This document shows, piece after piece, positions 1 to 13,029 of a stretch of 64,000 nt of DNA. The notes below the pieces were generated by a model. The model did not search any database. It worked only from the letters and a program-made list of their open reading frames with translations, and was not told the DNA's origin. Source of the stretch: Gammaproteobacteria bacterium (GTDB taxonomy: Bacteria > Pseudomonadota > Gammaproteobacteria > SZUA-140); the NCBI GenBank assembly GCA_015491865.1, contig WFVD01000009.1, positions 31,048-95,047 of the forward strand, read 5' to 3'. The translations under genes and the position numbers were made by a program. The first letter of the stretch is position 1. Each line of letters begins with the position of its first letter.

Positions 1-1376
1 TTATAGGGCAGCAGTGCTGCTATCGCCTCTTCATCCAGCCCCTGTTTCTGTAACTCAGCCCTCACCTCATCTTCTCGCTTACCTCGCATCAGCGCTTCTG
101 TCTGTGCAAATACATTCGACATCAGCGCCCGATGATGTCTGGGAATACAGCGAAAACTAAAGATAGGCGCCAGAATATCTGCCGGTACTAACTTGGTACC
201 CTGGTGCAGTAGCTGAAAAAAGGCGTGCTGTCCTGAGATCCCAATCTCACCAAAAAGCACGGGGCCCGTTGAGTAATCAACGGGCTGACCAGTCCGGTCA
301 ACGTACTTGCCATTACTCTCCATATCAACCTGCTGCATATATGCAGCGAAACGGTGAAGATGCTGATCATATGGCAACACAGCTATCGACTGCGCATCAA
401 AAAAATTGTTATACCAGATGCCTAGCAACGCCATGATCACTGGAATGTTCTTCTCCAGCGGGGTATTCCTGAAGTGTTGATCCACTTTGTAGGCCCCTGT
501 CAATAACGCCTCAAAGTGCTCTTCACCGATGGCGATCATCGTCGCCAGTCCAATGGAAGACCATAGCGAAAAACGCCCACCCACCCAGTCACTCATGTGA
601 AAAATATTTTCATCCGCAATGCCGAACTCTCTTGCCAGCGCGGTATTTGCGGTCACTGCGGAGAAGTGGCGATGGAGCTTGGTGTCACTACCAATACCAT
701 TGAGATACCACTGCCGGGCGGTTTCAGCATTGACCATCGTATCCTGAGTTTTAAAGCTCTTGGAGGCGATGATGAAGAAGGTTGTTTTCGGGTCCAGGTA
801 TTCGAGCGTGCCGTTGATGTGATTTTCATCAAGGTTTGAGACAAAATGGACCTTCAGATCATGTAGCGAATAGGGGCGTAAAGCCTCATTCACCATCAGT
901 GGTCCAAGGTTCGAACCACCAATACCGATGTTCACCACATCCGTGATCGCCTGTTCTGTTACTCCGATCCACTCCCGGCTTCGAATCTTTCTGGCAAGCA
1001 CCTTAACGCGCTCCCTTTCCGCTTTAATCTGAGGCGCGAGATCAACGCCATCCAGCATAACAGGAGCATCACCTCTATCTCGCAGAGCCGTATGTAGCAC
1101 CGCACGATTTTCTGTGTGGTTGATCTTCTCGCCATTAAAGAGTCGTTCAATCCATGCTGGCAAATCGACCTCATGAGCGAGCGCCAGCAGTAGCGCCATG
1201 GTTTCATCAGTGACACGGTTCTTGGAGTAGTCATAAAGAATGTCGTTAAGCTGAAGCGAAAAACGGTCAAACCGCGCCGGGTCTTTATCAAACAGATCTC
1301 GCATGTGGAGCTGTTTAGTCGCTTCGTAATGCTGTGTTAGTGCTAGCCACGCCTGCGTCTGTTTTAATCGAGACAT
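1..1376 (-). CDS. pgi: glucose-6-phosphate isomerase, 3' end beyond the window
   Basis: Cytosolic isomerase interconverting glucose-6-phosphate and fructose-6-phosphate. About 458 codons are visible, starting MSRLKQTQAWLALTQHY and running off the left edge; the family is usually near 550 residues, so the C-terminal part is missing here. The SIS-type phosphate-binding motif NIGIGGSNLGPLM and the signature GGRFSLWSSIG are both present and the frame is open throughout. The ATG is preceded by a purine-rich AAGGGTGG. Its place beside pgm and the glycogen operon suggests it links storage glucan to glycolysis. Family assignment is secure. Confidence 0.96.
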   Translation of the reverse strand, partial: MSRLKQTQAWLALTQHYEATKQLHMRDLFDKDPARFDRFSLQLNDILYDYSKNRVTDETMALLLALAHEVDLPAWIERLFNGEKINHTENRAVLHTALRDRGDAPVMLDGVDLAPQIKAERERVKVLARKIRSREWIGVTEQAITDVVNIGIGGSNLGPLMVNEALRPYSLHDLKVHFVSNLDENHINGTLEYLDPKTTFFIIASKSFKTQDTMVNAETARQWYLNGIGSDTKLHRHFSAVTANTALAREFGIADENIFHMSDWVGGRFSLWSSIGLATMIAIGEEHFEALLTGAYKVDQHFRNTPLEKNIPVIMALLGIWYNNFFDAQSIAVLPYDQHLHRFAAYMQQVDMESNGKYVDRTGQPVDYSTGPVLFGEIGISGQHAFFQLLHQGTKLVPADILAPIFSFRCIPRHHRALMSNVFAQTEALMRGKREDEVRAELQKQGLDEEAIAALLPY

Positions 1377-3384
<2,008 letters not shown>

Positions 3385-3400
3385 CACCGGCTAACACCGC

Positions 3401-5914
3401 CTACGTTAACCGCCAGATATCGCTATTATACTGGCCGATTGTGCGGTCAGTTGAGAAGTGGCCGCTACAGGCGGTGTTATTGATACTCATCTCCAGCCAT
3501 CTCTCCCGCTCTCGGTAGGCTGCAGAAGCCTGCTCCTGTGCGTCGATATAACTTCTAAAATCGGCCAGCGTCAGCCACGGATCGTTAGGTGACAACAGTG
3601 AGCCTATTATTCCATCAAAGATATGTGGTTCAACCGCATTAAAGTGGCCAGACTGCAATAGATGCATCACACGTCTGAGGTCTTCATCCTGCTCAACGAG
3701 TGCGTTCGGCTGATAATGGTGACGCATCGCCTCAACTTCCTCGGCACGAAGGCCGAAGAGGAAAAAGTTCTCTTCGCCAACCGCTTCCAGTATTTCGATG
3801 TTAGCGCCATCATAGGTACCAATTGTTACAGCACCATTCATCATGAATTTCATATTCCCGGTGCCCGAGGCCTCTTTGCCAGCCGTTGATATCTGCTCTG
3901 AGAGATCAGTGCCTGGACAGATTATCTCCATCTTTGACACCCCATAATTCGGAATAAAGGCCAGCTTTAATCGGTCACCCACATCGGGATCATTATTAAC
4001 CACTTCTGCAACATTATTTACAAGTTTGATGATCATCTTCGCCATGTAATAGCCCGGCGCAGCCTTGCCGCCCATCAACACACAGCGGTTGGTCCACGGG
4101 ACGCTATCTCCCCGTTTGATTCGATCATAAAGGTGAATAACATGTAGCAGGTTTAGTAGCTGACGCTTGTATTCATGAATGCGCTTTACCTGTACATCAA
4201 ACATGGCATCAACATTAAAGTCGACATTACACTGTGCTTTGACCAGCTCCGCAAGTTGCTTTTTATTGAAGCGCTTTGCCCTATCCCACTGTTGAGCAAA
4301 ATCTCTGTCTGTATGGAAATGCTTTAGCTTGCTTATCTGTGAAAAGTCAGAGAGCCATGTATTGCCAATTTTCTGCTCAATTAACCGGCTCATAGCGAGG
4401 TTTGCATGTGCAACCCAGCGCCTTGGTGTCACCCCATTCGTCTTATTATTAAAGCGTTCGGGCCACAGCTCATAAAAATCCCTGAACAGCCCATGTACCA
4501 ACAGCTCTGAATGGAGTGCGGCCACACCGTTAACAGAAAAGCTACCGGCAATCGCCAGGTAAGCCATCCGTACCTGCTTTACAGCGCCCTCTTCAATAAT
4601 CGACATTCGAATCTGGCGTGCAATATCACCCGGCCACTTCCTTGCAACCAGCTTAAGGAAACGGGCATTGATCTCATAAATAATCTGTAACAGGCGTGGC
4701 AGCAAGCTCTCAAAGAGGTGAACCGGCCATTTTTCAAGCGCTTCAGGTAACAGGGTATGGTTAGTGTAGGCCATGGTCTGACTGGTGATCTTCCACGCCT
4801 CGTCCCACGACAACTTTTTTTCATCCATAAGAAGGCGCATCAACTCAGCCACTGCGATAGTAGGGTGGGTATCATTCATCTGAAAAACGTTCTGTTCAGC
4901 AAACTTGCTGTAATCACAACCTTCATTGATCTCCCACTGGCGTAACACATCCTGCAGACTGGCGGAGGCAAGGAAATACTGCTGTTTGAGGCGCAACACC
5001 TTGCCGTTCTCACTGGCATCATTGGGATAGAGCACCATGGTGATATGCTCTGCTTCGTTCTTTGCTTCAACCGCTTCAGGATAACTACCGGCATTAAACT
5101 CCTCCAGGCTAAAAACACTGGTGGCGCTGGCAGACCAGAGGCGCAGGGTGTTAACAGTGTCATTTTTATAACCGGAGATAGGTACATCGTATGGAATCGC
5201 CAGCACATCGTCGGTATCCTGCCAGCGACAGTGCATAGTGCCGTCACCCTCACGAATAAATTCCACTCGACCGCCAAATTTAATCTGTTGAGTGAATTCC
5301 GGGCGCTCTAACTCCCACGGGTTTCCATCACGCAGCCAGTGATCGGGTTTCTCAAGCTGGTAACCATTTTCAATCTCCTGTTTAAACATGCCATATTCAT
5401 AGCGAATGCCATACCCCACTACGGGTAGTTGTAACGTTGCGCAGCTATCCATAAAACAGGCAGCTAGTCGCCCCAGACCACCATTACCTAAACCTGCATC
5501 GATCTCGGCACTGGTAATCTCCTCCATATCAAGCGCAAATTTGTGCATCGCCTCTGTCGTCTCATCATTCAAACCGAGGTTTAAAATATGATTCCCAAGA
5601 GAACGACCAATCAGAAATTCAAGTGACATATAGTAGGCCTTTCTACGGCCAGGCGTTTCATGGGCGCGCAAGGTCTTTTGCCAATCGGCCATCACACGAT
5701 CCCGAATGGTAAAAGAGAGCGCCTCGTAAAGATAATATGGCATACACCCCAGGCAGCGTCCCAGATGGCTAGATAGGTAACGATGAAAATCGCACGCCAA
5801 CGCCTCACTATCAGATGCGAGCTTTTCGACAGGGGGCATGATCAGGCTACACTTCTTTGTCTTGCTGGAGGCCTCTGAATTTTTTTCAGCCTCTGTTTTT
5901 TTTATGTTGGACAT
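3401..5914 (-). CDS. glgP: glycogen/starch phosphorylase
   Basis: PLP-dependent GT35 phosphorylase that releases glucose-1-phosphate from alpha-1,4-glucan ends. At 837 residues it is slightly longer than E. coli GlgP because of a charged N-terminal extension of about 30 residues. Recognisable segments include SLEFLIGRSLGNHILNLGL, AGLGNGGLGRLAACF, the NDTHPTIAVAELMR region, VKRIHEYKRQLLN and the cofactor-lysine motif EASGTGNMKFMMNG. It is the last gene of the glgC > GH57 > malQ > glgP operon, starting 3 bases after the malQ stop. Pairing with malQ suggests coordinated degradation of glycogen and short maltodextrins. Confidence 0.97.
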   Translation of the reverse strand: MSNIKKTEAEKNSEASSKTKKCSLIMPPVEKLASDSEALACDFHRYLSSHLGRCLGCMPYYLYEALSFTIRDRVMADWQKTLRAHETPGRRKAYYMSLEFLIGRSLGNHILNLGLNDETTEAMHKFALDMEEITSAEIDAGLGNGGLGRLAACFMDSCATLQLPVVGYGIRYEYGMFKQEIENGYQLEKPDHWLRDGNPWELERPEFTQQIKFGGRVEFIREGDGTMHCRWQDTDDVLAIPYDVPISGYKNDTVNTLRLWSASATSVFSLEEFNAGSYPEAVEAKNEAEHITMVLYPNDASENGKVLRLKQQYFLASASLQDVLRQWEINEGCDYSKFAEQNVFQMNDTHPTIAVAELMRLLMDEKKLSWDEAWKITSQTMAYTNHTLLPEALEKWPVHLFESLLPRLLQIIYEINARFLKLVARKWPGDIARQIRMSIIEEGAVKQVRMAYLAIAGSFSVNGVAALHSELLVHGLFRDFYELWPERFNNKTNGVTPRRWVAHANLAMSRLIEQKIGNTWLSDFSQISKLKHFHTDRDFAQQWDRAKRFNKKQLAELVKAQCNVDFNVDAMFDVQVKRIHEYKRQLLNLLHVIHLYDRIKRGDSVPWTNRCVLMGGKAAPGYYMAKMIIKLVNNVAEVVNNDPDVGDRLKLAFIPNYGVSKMEIICPGTDLSEQISTAGKEASGTGNMKFMMNGAVTIGTYDGANIEILEAVGEENFFLFGLRAEEVEAMRHHYQPNALVEQDEDLRRVMHLLQSGHFNAVEPHIFDGIIGSLLSPNDPWLTLADFRSYIDAQEQASAAYRERERWLEMSINNTACSGHFSTDRTIGQYNSDIWRLT

Positions 5915-5917
5915 AAC

Positions 5918-7408
5918 TTACCTTTGGTACAAATAGATATAATGTTTAACTGTTTCTAGCAGCTCTGGTCTCACCTGCTGCCATTCAAACCGCCATTGCC
6001 AGTTATCACCGACAGTACCGGGGGTGTTCATTCTCGCCTCGGTGTCCAGCATCAATAGATCCTGCATCGGTATTACACATAAGAAAGATACTGATGCGAT
6101 CGCCATGCGTATCAGCGCGATCGCCTTCTCTTCGGGTAACATGCCATCACAGGCGGCATAAGCATTAAAAAAGTCCCGATTATAGCCGTGCTCACTGTTA
6201 ATCCAGCCCAGCGTTGTATCGTTATCATGCGTTCCAGTATAAAGCAGATCGTGACAGTAACAGTGGTGCGGTAAATGGGGGTTGCTGGTATTGCCATCAA
6301 AGGCAAACTGCAACACCTTCATGCCCGGCAGGTGAAATTTGTTTTTAAGTTGCACCACCTCGTCGGTGATTACACCCAGGTCTTCGGCTACTAGCGGCAG
6401 GTGAGGAAAAGACTCAAATAGTGCGTTTAACATCGCCTCCCCAGGCACCTTCTGCCAGCGACCATTCATCGCCGTCTCCTCAGTAGCCGGGATCATCCAG
6501 CACGCCTCAAGCCCCCGAAAATGGTCGATACGAATCAGGTCAAACAGTGCAAGCTGGGTTGTTATACGCCCCTTCCACCAGTCGAAGCGATCCCCACTCA
6601 TGTAGGTCCAGTCATAAAGCGGGTTTCCCCAGCGCTGCCCTGTGTCAGAAAATGCATCGGGTGGGACCCCTGCTGTATAAGACATCTCTCCCTGCTCATT
6701 GAGCAGAAAGTTGTCACGCCGGGCCCACACATCCGCGCTGTCGTGCGCGACAAAGATCGGCATGTCACCAAAGAGCGCTACATCATGGCGGGTGGCGTAT
6801 TCACGCACCTCCTGCCACTGAGTAAAAAAAATAAATTGTTCAAAGATCACCTGCGCAACCTCTTCACTTAGCTGTTCACCACACTCAGTGATGGCCTCAG
6901 GCAGGCGCTGGGCCAGTTTTTGTGGCCATTCATACCAGGGCTGGCCGTGGTATTTCTGCTTTAATGCGACATAGAGTGCATAGTCATCAAGCCATTCCTG
7001 GTGTCTCTCTCTAAATGAATCCAGTCGCGTTAACCACTGTTTGTCGGCCAGCCGGTCAAATCCTTCTTTTGCTTTAACAAGGCCTCTGCTTCGATATTGC
7101 GAATCTGTCGGCTCAAGCTCAACATCAGCAAGGTTGAGCCAGCCGTGGTCAACCAGCCAATCAAGACTAATCAGCATCGGGTTACCGGCATGTACTGATA
7201 GAGATTGATAGGGGGATCTATCCTCATGCGTTGGCCCCAGCGGTAACATCTGCCACACCTTAATCCCGCAGTGATGCAGTAGCTCGATAAAGCGGTAGGC
7301 GCTGTGACCCATGTCACCACTTGAACACGGCCCAGGCAGAGAGGTTGGGTGGAGCAAGATGCCGGCGCTGCGTCGATTAAAGATGGGAGTGGCTTCGGGA
7401 GTTTTCAC
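5918..7408 (-). CDS. malQ: 4-alpha-glucanotransferase (amylomaltase, GH77)
   Basis: Transfers alpha-1,4-glucan segments between maltodextrins and recycles the short chains left by phosphorylase. It has 496 residues, close to the plant/Thermus-type GH77 length and much shorter than the roughly 690-residue E. coli MalQ. Visible GH77 motifs are RSAGILLHPTSLPGP at the N-terminus, YEWP, GDMPIFVAHDSADVW, the nucleophile region DLIRIDHFRGLEACW, the acid/base region LPLVAEDLGVITDEV and YTGTHDNDTTLGW. It starts 9 bases after the GH57 stop and ends 3 bases before glgP, so translational coupling is likely. Confidence 0.96.
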   Translation of the reverse strand: MKTPEATPIFNRRSAGILLHPTSLPGPCSSGDMGHSAYRFIELLHHCGIKVWQMLPLGPTHEDRSPYQSLSVHAGNPMLISLDWLVDHGWLNLADVELEPTDSQYRSRGLVKAKEGFDRLADKQWLTRLDSFRERHQEWLDDYALYVALKQKYHGQPWYEWPQKLAQRLPEAITECGEQLSEEVAQVIFEQFIFFTQWQEVREYATRHDVALFGDMPIFVAHDSADVWARRDNFLLNEQGEMSYTAGVPPDAFSDTGQRWGNPLYDWTYMSGDRFDWWKGRITTQLALFDLIRIDHFRGLEACWMIPATEETAMNGRWQKVPGEAMLNALFESFPHLPLVAEDLGVITDEVVQLKNKFHLPGMKVLQFAFDGNTSNPHLPHHCYCHDLLYTGTHDNDTTLGWINSEHGYNRDFFNAYAACDGMLPEEKAIALIRMAIASVSFLCVIPMQDLLMLDTEARMNTPGTVGDNWQWRFEWQQVRPELLETVKHYIYLYQR

Positions 7409-7417
7409 CTTGCCTGT

Positions 7418-9148
7418 CTACTGCTGCTGGCCGGGCAACATTGCACCACCCATGGCCGGAGTGCCACTGCCAAATGAGAACGCTTTGGCTAGATACTCGG
7501 GCGGTGTGACCCCCAGTATCTGGTAGAGATTTCCGAGATGCATGCGGAACTGTTCATCAAAGGATGCGACTGACTCAGCCGAGTTATACTCCCCCATCCA
7601 CCAGAACCAGTCTGAGCTTTCACAGGTGGCCAGCTGCGTCGTTGCTCGCTGCAATTGCTGCCTGTCGAGCCGCCTCTCGGCAACGGTGCGATCATAGGCC
7701 TGTTTTGCGTCGACCAGCATGTCCCAGGCGCGGTTCTTATCCGCTTCACCAATCCAGGTAGAGAGTGTGCCATAAACCCAGCTACCCGCCACAATCTCAT
7801 CTACTCGCGCCTGCTCCCTGGGTACAGAGAGATATTCGCTATAAGTGGTTAGCTGAATGCCTTCGTGTTGAACCAGCTTTTCATACAGCGCAGAGAGAAA
7901 ATAGTAGCCATTCTCAGGGTAATATTCCCACGCGTTTTCACCATCAAGAATAATCGAAACCAGCCGGTCAGGCTGACCAGCGCAACTTTCAGAAACATTC
8001 TCAAGATGATGGATTAGATTCGCCACCGCATCGTCGGCGTGCCAGTCAGCGTATTTAAACCCGATCAGATCAGAAAGGCCGTCGTCACGAAAGAAACAGG
8101 TCACGGCCCTGTCTCGGTATTGATACGCCTTCTGAATGCATTCACCATTTTTATCCTCATCGCCCACTGATTTTTGCAGTGAATTTCGCAGTACTGTCTC
8201 TCCGCTGGCCAACCATTTCAGCCCCATCTCATCAATGAGTTCAATAGTCTCGCTGCTGACAGCCCCTTCTGAAGGCCAGCAACCTGCAGGCGTCAAACCA
8301 AAGATCTGCTGGAACACCTCAATCCCTTTCTGCATATGCCAGCGGCTCCGCTCAAGACCGTCGGGATAAGCTGGCGATAGTGGCATCTCGACACCCGGCA
8401 TCGCCTGCTGAGCACTGTTAAAATCGATCAACAAAGGGATAATAGGGTGGGCATAAGGTGTCATCGACAGCTCAATCCTGCCCGCCTCCGCCAGCGCCTT
8501 ATAGCGACCGAGGACACCACTGATCAACTCATCAATCACCTCAACCAGGCAGTGGCGATCACAGATAGTAAAGCGTGTCTCACGCGCCATCAACGCCTTA
8601 ATCCGCCCATCACGCTTGCGAACCGTCTCACCAATCCAGCTCAGGTGATACCAGACGAGCAGATCGATAAAAAACTGTTCCGAGTAGTATGGCAGTTTTT
8701 CCGGCTGCTCGATTACCAGTTCAGCCATCTCCGCCAGCGTCTTAAAGGGTTCAAAGCGCTCTATCAAACGTTGTCGATTGGCCCGTAAACAGGCCTTTAC
8801 TAACGTTAGACGCGCATCGCTATCGAGATGCAGAACTGGATCAGCCAGTGCTGCAAGGAGCGGATCACGCAGCGCCTTGCCACCCTTCAAATGCTCTTTA
8901 AGTTGCAGTGAATAGTCCTGGATCTGCTCCAGCAAAACAGGGGCAAAATTAACAACAGCCCTGGCACCCGGCTGATTCTCCAGGTGCGCGGCCATATCCA
9001 CATAATCCTTAATTGTGTGCAGGTAGGTCCAGGGAAGGTGGTAGTGGCCATTACGAAGGTCACGATAATCCGGCTGGTGCATATGCCAGTAGAGCACAAC
9101 ATTCAACGGCTGTTTGCGCTCACCACTATCGGACATGGTGTAGTCCAT
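7418..9148 (-). CDS. glycoside hydrolase family 57 protein
   Basis: Predicted alpha-glucan-active GH57 enzyme of 576 residues. The N-terminal HMHQP motif is at about 22-26. The nucleophile motif CWPSEGAVS puts Glu near 294, and [14 protein letters not shown] supplies the acid/base Asp near 402. GH57 includes alpha-amylases, amylopullulanases, glucanotransferases and branching enzymes, and the exact reaction cannot be read from these motifs. It lies between glgC and malQ, and its start overlaps the glgC stop by 23 bp (11 bp if the in-frame Met at residue 5 is used). A dedicated glgB is present across the divergent region, so an endo-acting or debranching-like role in glycogen turnover is my inference. 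Confidence 0.92.
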   Translation of the reverse strand: MDYTMSDSGERKQPLNVVLYWHMHQPDYRDLRNGHYHLPWTYLHTIKDYVDMAAHLENQPGARAVVNFAPVLLEQIQDYSLQLKEHLKGGKALRDPLLAALADPVLHLDSDARLTLVKACLRANRQRLIERFEPFKTLAEMAELVIEQPEKLPYYSEQFFIDLLVWYHLSWIGETVRKRDGRIKALMARETRFTICDRHCLVEVIDELISGVLGRYKALAEAGRIELSMTPYAHPIIPLLIDFNSAQQAMPGVEMPLSPAYPDGLERSRWHMQKGIEVFQQIFGLTPAGCWPSEGAVSSETIELIDEMGLKWLASGETVLRNSLQKSVGDEDKNGECIQKAYQYRDRAVTCFFRDDGLSDLIGFKYADWHADDAVANLIHHLENVSESCAGQPDRLVSIILDGENAWEYYPENGYYFLSALYEKLVQHEGIQLTTYSEYLSVPREQARVDEIVAGSWVYGTLSTWIGEADKNRAWDMLVDAKQAYDRTVAERRLDRQQLQRATTQLATCESSDWFWWMGEYNSAESVASFDEQFRMHLGNLYQILGVTPPEYLAKAFSFGSGTPAMGGAMLPGQQQ

Positions 9149-10397
9149 GCCCCAGCATATCTGATGTTACCAGTACAATACCTTTCGGTGATACATGGTA
9201 TTTCTCTTTATCCTCCTCCATGTTCTCACCAATAATCGTACCATCTGGAATAACACAGCCTTTATCGATAATCGTTCGGGTAATGCGGCAGTGCTTGCCA
9301 ATCTTCACATCGGGCAGAACCACCGACGCTTCAACCTCACTATAGTCATCCACCGTCACGTTAGAAAACAGCAGGGTATGACGCACCACGGCACCCGAAA
9401 TAATACAACCACCCGAAACCATGGAATCAACCGCCATGCCACGCCGATTATCATCATCGAAGATAAATTTTGCCGGTGGCAACTGCTCCTGGTGAGTCCA
9501 GATAGGCCAGTCATTATCATACAGATTCAATTCAGGTGTCACGCCGATCAGCTCCTGATTTGCTTCCCACAGAGCATCAACTGTCCCCACATCACGCCAG
9601 TAAGACTGCACCCCTGTATCAGAGTTCTTAAATGGATAGGCAAACACTCGATAATTTTTGATCGCATCGGGAATAAGGTCTTTACCAAAATCGTGGCTGG
9701 ATCTTGGCGTATCGGCATCGCGGATTAACTGTTCGAACAGGAAGTCTTTATTAAAGATATAGATCCCCATTGAACAGAGTGAGTGCGTATCATCACCCGG
9801 CATGGGTGCAGGTTCTGCCGGCTTTTCAACGAATGTTTTGATCCGCATACTAGCCTCAACCCCCATCACCCCAAAGGCCGATGCCTGTTTGCGGTCCACC
9901 TCAATGCAACCGATGGTGAGATCCGCCTCAGATTCCACATGCTTTGCGAGCATCGCGCCATAATCCATTTTATAGATATGGTCACCGGCCAGAATCAGTA
10001 CATACTCAGGATTGTGGTCACGAATAATATCAAGGTTCTGATAGATAGAATCAGCCGTCCCAGTATACCAGGAGGTCTCATTAACACGTTGCTGTGCCGG
10101 TAGCAGTTCAACAAACTCACCAAACTCACCACGTAAATGGCCCCAGCCGTGCTGAATATGCAAATTCAGTGAATGGGATTTATATTGAGTCAACACACCA
10201 ATACGGCGTATTCCTGAATTGATACAGTTTGATAGTGGGAAGTCGATAATCCGAAATTTACCACCAAATGGTACCGCAGGTTTGGCACGCCATGCAGTCA
10301 GATCCTTGAGACGTGAACCGCGTCCACCCGCCATGATCAAGGCCAGCGTATTCCTGGTCAGGTTACTAATAAAACGTGGTGATTTTTCTGCATTCAT
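9126..10397 (-). CDS. glgC: glucose-1-phosphate adenylyltransferase
   Basis: Makes ADP-glucose from ATP and glucose-1-phosphate, normally the controlled step of bacterial glycogen synthesis. At 423 residues it is standard length. The nucleotide-binding start [16 protein letters not shown], the segment [33 protein letters not shown] and the glucose-1-P site [12 protein letters not shown] are intact. The C-terminal left-handed beta-helix region follows (about 300-420). It is the first gene of a four-gene operon. A long structured leader precedes it, with GGA next to its ATG, so post-transcriptional control is possible but unproven. Confidence 0.97.
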   Translation of the reverse strand: MNAEKSPRFISNLTRNTLALIMAGGRGSRLKDLTAWRAKPAVPFGGKFRIIDFPLSNCINSGIRRIGVLTQYKSHSLNLHIQHGWGHLRGEFGEFVELLPAQQRVNETSWYTGTADSIYQNLDIIRDHNPEYVLILAGDHIYKMDYGAMLAKHVESEADLTIGCIEVDRKQASAFGVMGVEASMRIKTFVEKPAEPAPMPGDDTHSLCSMGIYIFNKDFLFEQLIRDADTPRSSHDFGKDLIPDAIKNYRVFAYPFKNSDTGVQSYWRDVGTVDALWEANQELIGVTPELNLYDNDWPIWTHQEQLPPAKFIFDDDNRRGMAVDSMVSGGCIISGAVVRHTLLFSNVTVDDYSEVEASVVLPDVKIGKHCRITRTIIDKGCVIPDGTIIGENMEEDKEKYHVSPKGIVLVTSDMLGHGLHHVR

Positions 10398-10604
10398 CCG
10401 ACACTTACCCTCTTAATACGTACCTCAGCACTGCCCTGAGAAATCTCTGATTAATCACCTTGTCTCTCATTGCGAACAAAACGTGACGGACTTGAACTCC
10501 AGCGCCTACAGGGCGGCAGCCACAACGCGAGCTGAAGCGGCACATTAAGCGATGACTTCGTCGCTTAACTCCTCGTCATGGCACTTAAGTCAGAGGCCAC
10601 CAGA
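10398..10604 (-). promoter_or_regulatory. long structured leader of glgC
   Basis: About 200 bases separate the glgC ATG from the proposed promoter. Within it TTAAGCGA (10545-10552) and TCGCTTAA (10561-10568) form a perfect 8-bp stem, extendable by one wobble and one G-C pair to a four-base loop. GC-rich segments around 10500-10540 can also fold, and GGA occurs beside the start codon. No known riboswitch class is recognised. Confidence 0.4.
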
Positions 10605-10633
10605 ATTATATACCTTTTTCACAAGACTAAAAA
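10605..10633 (-). promoter_or_regulatory. putative sigma70 promoter of the glgC operon
   Basis: On the minus strand a consensus -10 box TATAAT (10605-10610) lies 17 bp from a weak -35 box TTTTTA (10628-10633). It would drive glgC, GH57, malQ and glgP, leaving a leader of roughly 200 nucleotides. Confidence 0.45.
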
Positions 10634-10821
10634 CTCACTAAAACGTTAAAGCCTGCCCGTTCACTATAAAAGATAATGCTGTAAAATGCAGTGAAATACT
10701 CATAACTGTTTTATAATCAGCACTCAACCCATGTCATGAGACCGCACACTCAAGGTTCGGCTTTCTATCGGAAACAAATGGTGTATGCTTAATCATAGCT
10801 AAAGAAGGAAACCCCCTGTCG
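10634..10821 (+). promoter_or_regulatory. glgB upstream region with candidate -10 box
   Basis: The part of the divergent glgC/glgB spacer nearest glgB is AT-rich and contains a consensus TATAAT at 10712-10717, about 105 bases before the glgB ATG. The matching -35 position has only a poor hexamer, so an activator may be needed. AAGGA at about 10805 is the nearest ribosome-binding-like sequence. Nothing else is seen. Confidence 0.35.
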
Positions 10822-13029
10822 ATGCCCGTAGAACCCGCTAAACAGCATACGCGAGAATCCCTGCTCAAGGCACTTCAGGGTGAGATGGAGAGGATTGCCC
10901 AGGCGACACACCACGATCCCGCCTCGATTCTCGGAAGGCGTGCCGGGAGTAGCGCTACATACATCCTGTTTTACGCCCCCGATACCGTCACACTACATCT
11001 GAATGATCTCGACACTACAGTTGAGCGCATCCCTGGCTCCGACTTCTTTATCTATGACGGCAGTCTCGATGCGCTGCCAGAACACTATTCGCTACACCGC
11101 GTTGATCAGCATAATCAACACCACGACTACTACGACCCCTACAGCTTTGCTGTGCAGATCAGCGATTACGACCTGCACCTGTTTTCAGAAGGGCGTCACT
11201 TTCACATCTATAACATTCTCGGTGGCCATATAAGGGAGATCGACGGTATCAGCGGTGTCCATTTCGCTACGTGGGCGCCCAGCGCCGAACGGGTGAGTGT
11301 AATCGGAGATTTTAATGGCTGGGACGGCCGCTGCCACCCGATGAACTCGCGCGGAGGTAATGGCGTCTGGGAGCTGTTCATCCCAGGCCTGGTGGAGCGC
11401 ACGCTCTACAAATTTGAGATTCGTAACCGTGATAGCGGTGAGATTCAGAGTAAAACGGATCCTTATGCACAACAGATGGAGATGCGCCCACGCACCGCAT
11501 CGGTGATCAGCGCCAGCAGCAGGTATGAGTGGCAAGATGCGCAATGGTTAAGACAACGCAGCGATCACGACTGGCTGCATACACCGATGTCGATCTATGA
11601 GTGCCATCTCGGCTCCTGGCAGCGCGATGAGCACAACCAGTTTCTTAACTACCGTGAACTTGCCCACCGTCTGGTCGCCTACCTACAGGAGACCGGTTTT
11701 ACCCATATTGAACTGATGCCGATCACCGAGCACCCCCTGGATGCCTCCTGGGGTTACCAGACCACCGGCTACTTCGCACCTACCCGCCGTTTTGGTAATG
11801 CGGACGATTTCCGTTACTTTGTTGACCACTGCCATCGTCACGGCATCGGTGTACTGCTTGACTGGGTGCCGGCCCACTTTCCAAAAGATGAACATGGCCT
11901 CGCCCGCTTTGATGGTAGCGCCCTTTATGAGCATGAGGACCCACGCCGTGGCGAACATCGTGACTGGGGTACATTGATCTATAATTATGGTCGGAACGAG
12001 GTTAAAAACTTCCTTATCGCCAATGCGCTGTTCTGGATTGAAGCGTTCCATATTGATGGCCTGCGCGTTGATGCCGTCGCCTCGATGCTCTATCTCGACT
12101 ACTCCCGTGAAGAAAATGACTGGATACCTAATCAGCATGGTGGCAATGAAAATCTCGAAGCGATCGCCTTTATGCGTGAATTAAATAGCGCCACACATGA
12201 GCGCCACCCCGGCACGGTCATCATGGCAGAAGAGTCTACCGCCTGGCCACAGGTGACACGCCCGGTTGATATCGGCGGGCTAGGCTTTAGCATGAAGTGG
12301 AATATGGGGTGGATGCATGACACCCTGAGTTATATGAGCAGAGACCCGGTACATCGTCACTACCATCACGACAAACTCACCTTTGGTCTGCTCTATCTCT
12401 TTAGCGAGAATTTTATCCTCCCCTTTTCACATGATGAAGTGGTGCATGGCAAAGGCTCCATGCTCAACAAGATGCCCGGCGATGAGTGGCAGCGCTTTGC
12501 CAACCTGCGCCTGCTCTACACCTATATGTTTACCTATCCTGGTAAAAAGCTCCTCTTTATGGGGTGTGAGTTCGCTCAGGGGGATGAATGGAACCATGAC
12601 CAGGGGCTCGCATGGGAGCTGCTACAGTACCCGTTGCATAGCGGTATTAAACAGCTGGTGGGCGACCTGAACCGGCTATACAGAGCCCAGCCTGCGCTCT
12701 ACCACTATGACTTTGATCACGAAGGCTTTGAGTGGATAAGCTGTAATGACACCGACCAGTCGGTGCTTGCCTATCTGAGAAAAGATGAGCATGAAACGAT
12801 CATCGTTATCCTGAACTTCACTCCGGTGGTGCGCCACAACTACCGTATCGGCGTTCCTGCGGCGGGTGAATATGAAGTGCTCCTGAATTCCGATTCCTAC
12901 CACTACGCGGGCAGCAATGCCGGTAGTGACGCCACGCTGATCGCAAACAGCAGCCGCTGGATGGAGCGCCCCGCATCACTCGCCCTTGAGCTGCCACCGC
13001 TAGCGGCACTGGTACTTATCAAAAAATGA
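10822..13029 (+). CDS. glgB: 1,4-alpha-glucan branching enzyme
   Basis: GH13 enzyme that introduces alpha-1,6 branches into glycogen. It has 735 residues, the usual length, with an N-terminal extension, a CBM48 domain (about 125-230; [20 protein letters not shown]) and a catalytic barrel. The nucleophile Asp lies near 417 in [11 protein letters not shown], the acid Glu near 470 in VIMAEES, and the third acidic residue in [10 protein letters not shown]. The C-terminal beta-sandwich is present. It overlaps glgA by 4 bp (ATGA), so the two are translationally coupled, and it is divergent from the glgC operon. Confidence 0.97.
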   Translation: MPVEPAKQHTRESLLKALQGEMERIAQATHHDPASILGRRAGSSATYILFYAPDTVTLHLNDLDTTVERIPGSDFFIYDGSLDALPEHYSLHRVDQHNQHHDYYDPYSFAVQISDYDLHLFSEGRHFHIYNILGGHIREIDGISGVHFATWAPSAERVSVIGDFNGWDGRCHPMNSRGGNGVWELFIPGLVERTLYKFEIRNRDSGEIQSKTDPYAQQMEMRPRTASVISASSRYEWQDAQWLRQRSDHDWLHTPMSIYECHLGSWQRDEHNQFLNYRELAHRLVAYLQETGFTHIELMPITEHPLDASWGYQTTGYFAPTRRFGNADDFRYFVDHCHRHGIGVLLDWVPAHFPKDEHGLARFDGSALYEHEDPRRGEHRDWGTLIYNYGRNEVKNFLIANALFWIEAFHIDGLRVDAVASMLYLDYSREENDWIPNQHGGNENLEAIAFMRELNSATHERHPGTVIMAEESTAWPQVTRPVDIGGLGFSMKWNMGWMHDTLSYMSRDPVHRHYHHDKLTFGLLYLFSENFILPFSHDEVVHGKGSMLNKMPGDEWQRFANLRLLYTYMFTYPGKKLLFMGCEFAQGDEWNHDQGLAWELLQYPLHSGIKQLVGDLNRLYRAQPALYHYDFDHEGFEWISCNDTDQSVLAYLRKDEHETIIVILNFTPVVRHNYRIGVPAAGEYEVLLNSDSYHYAGSNAGSDATLIANSSRWMERPASLALELPPLAALVLIKK

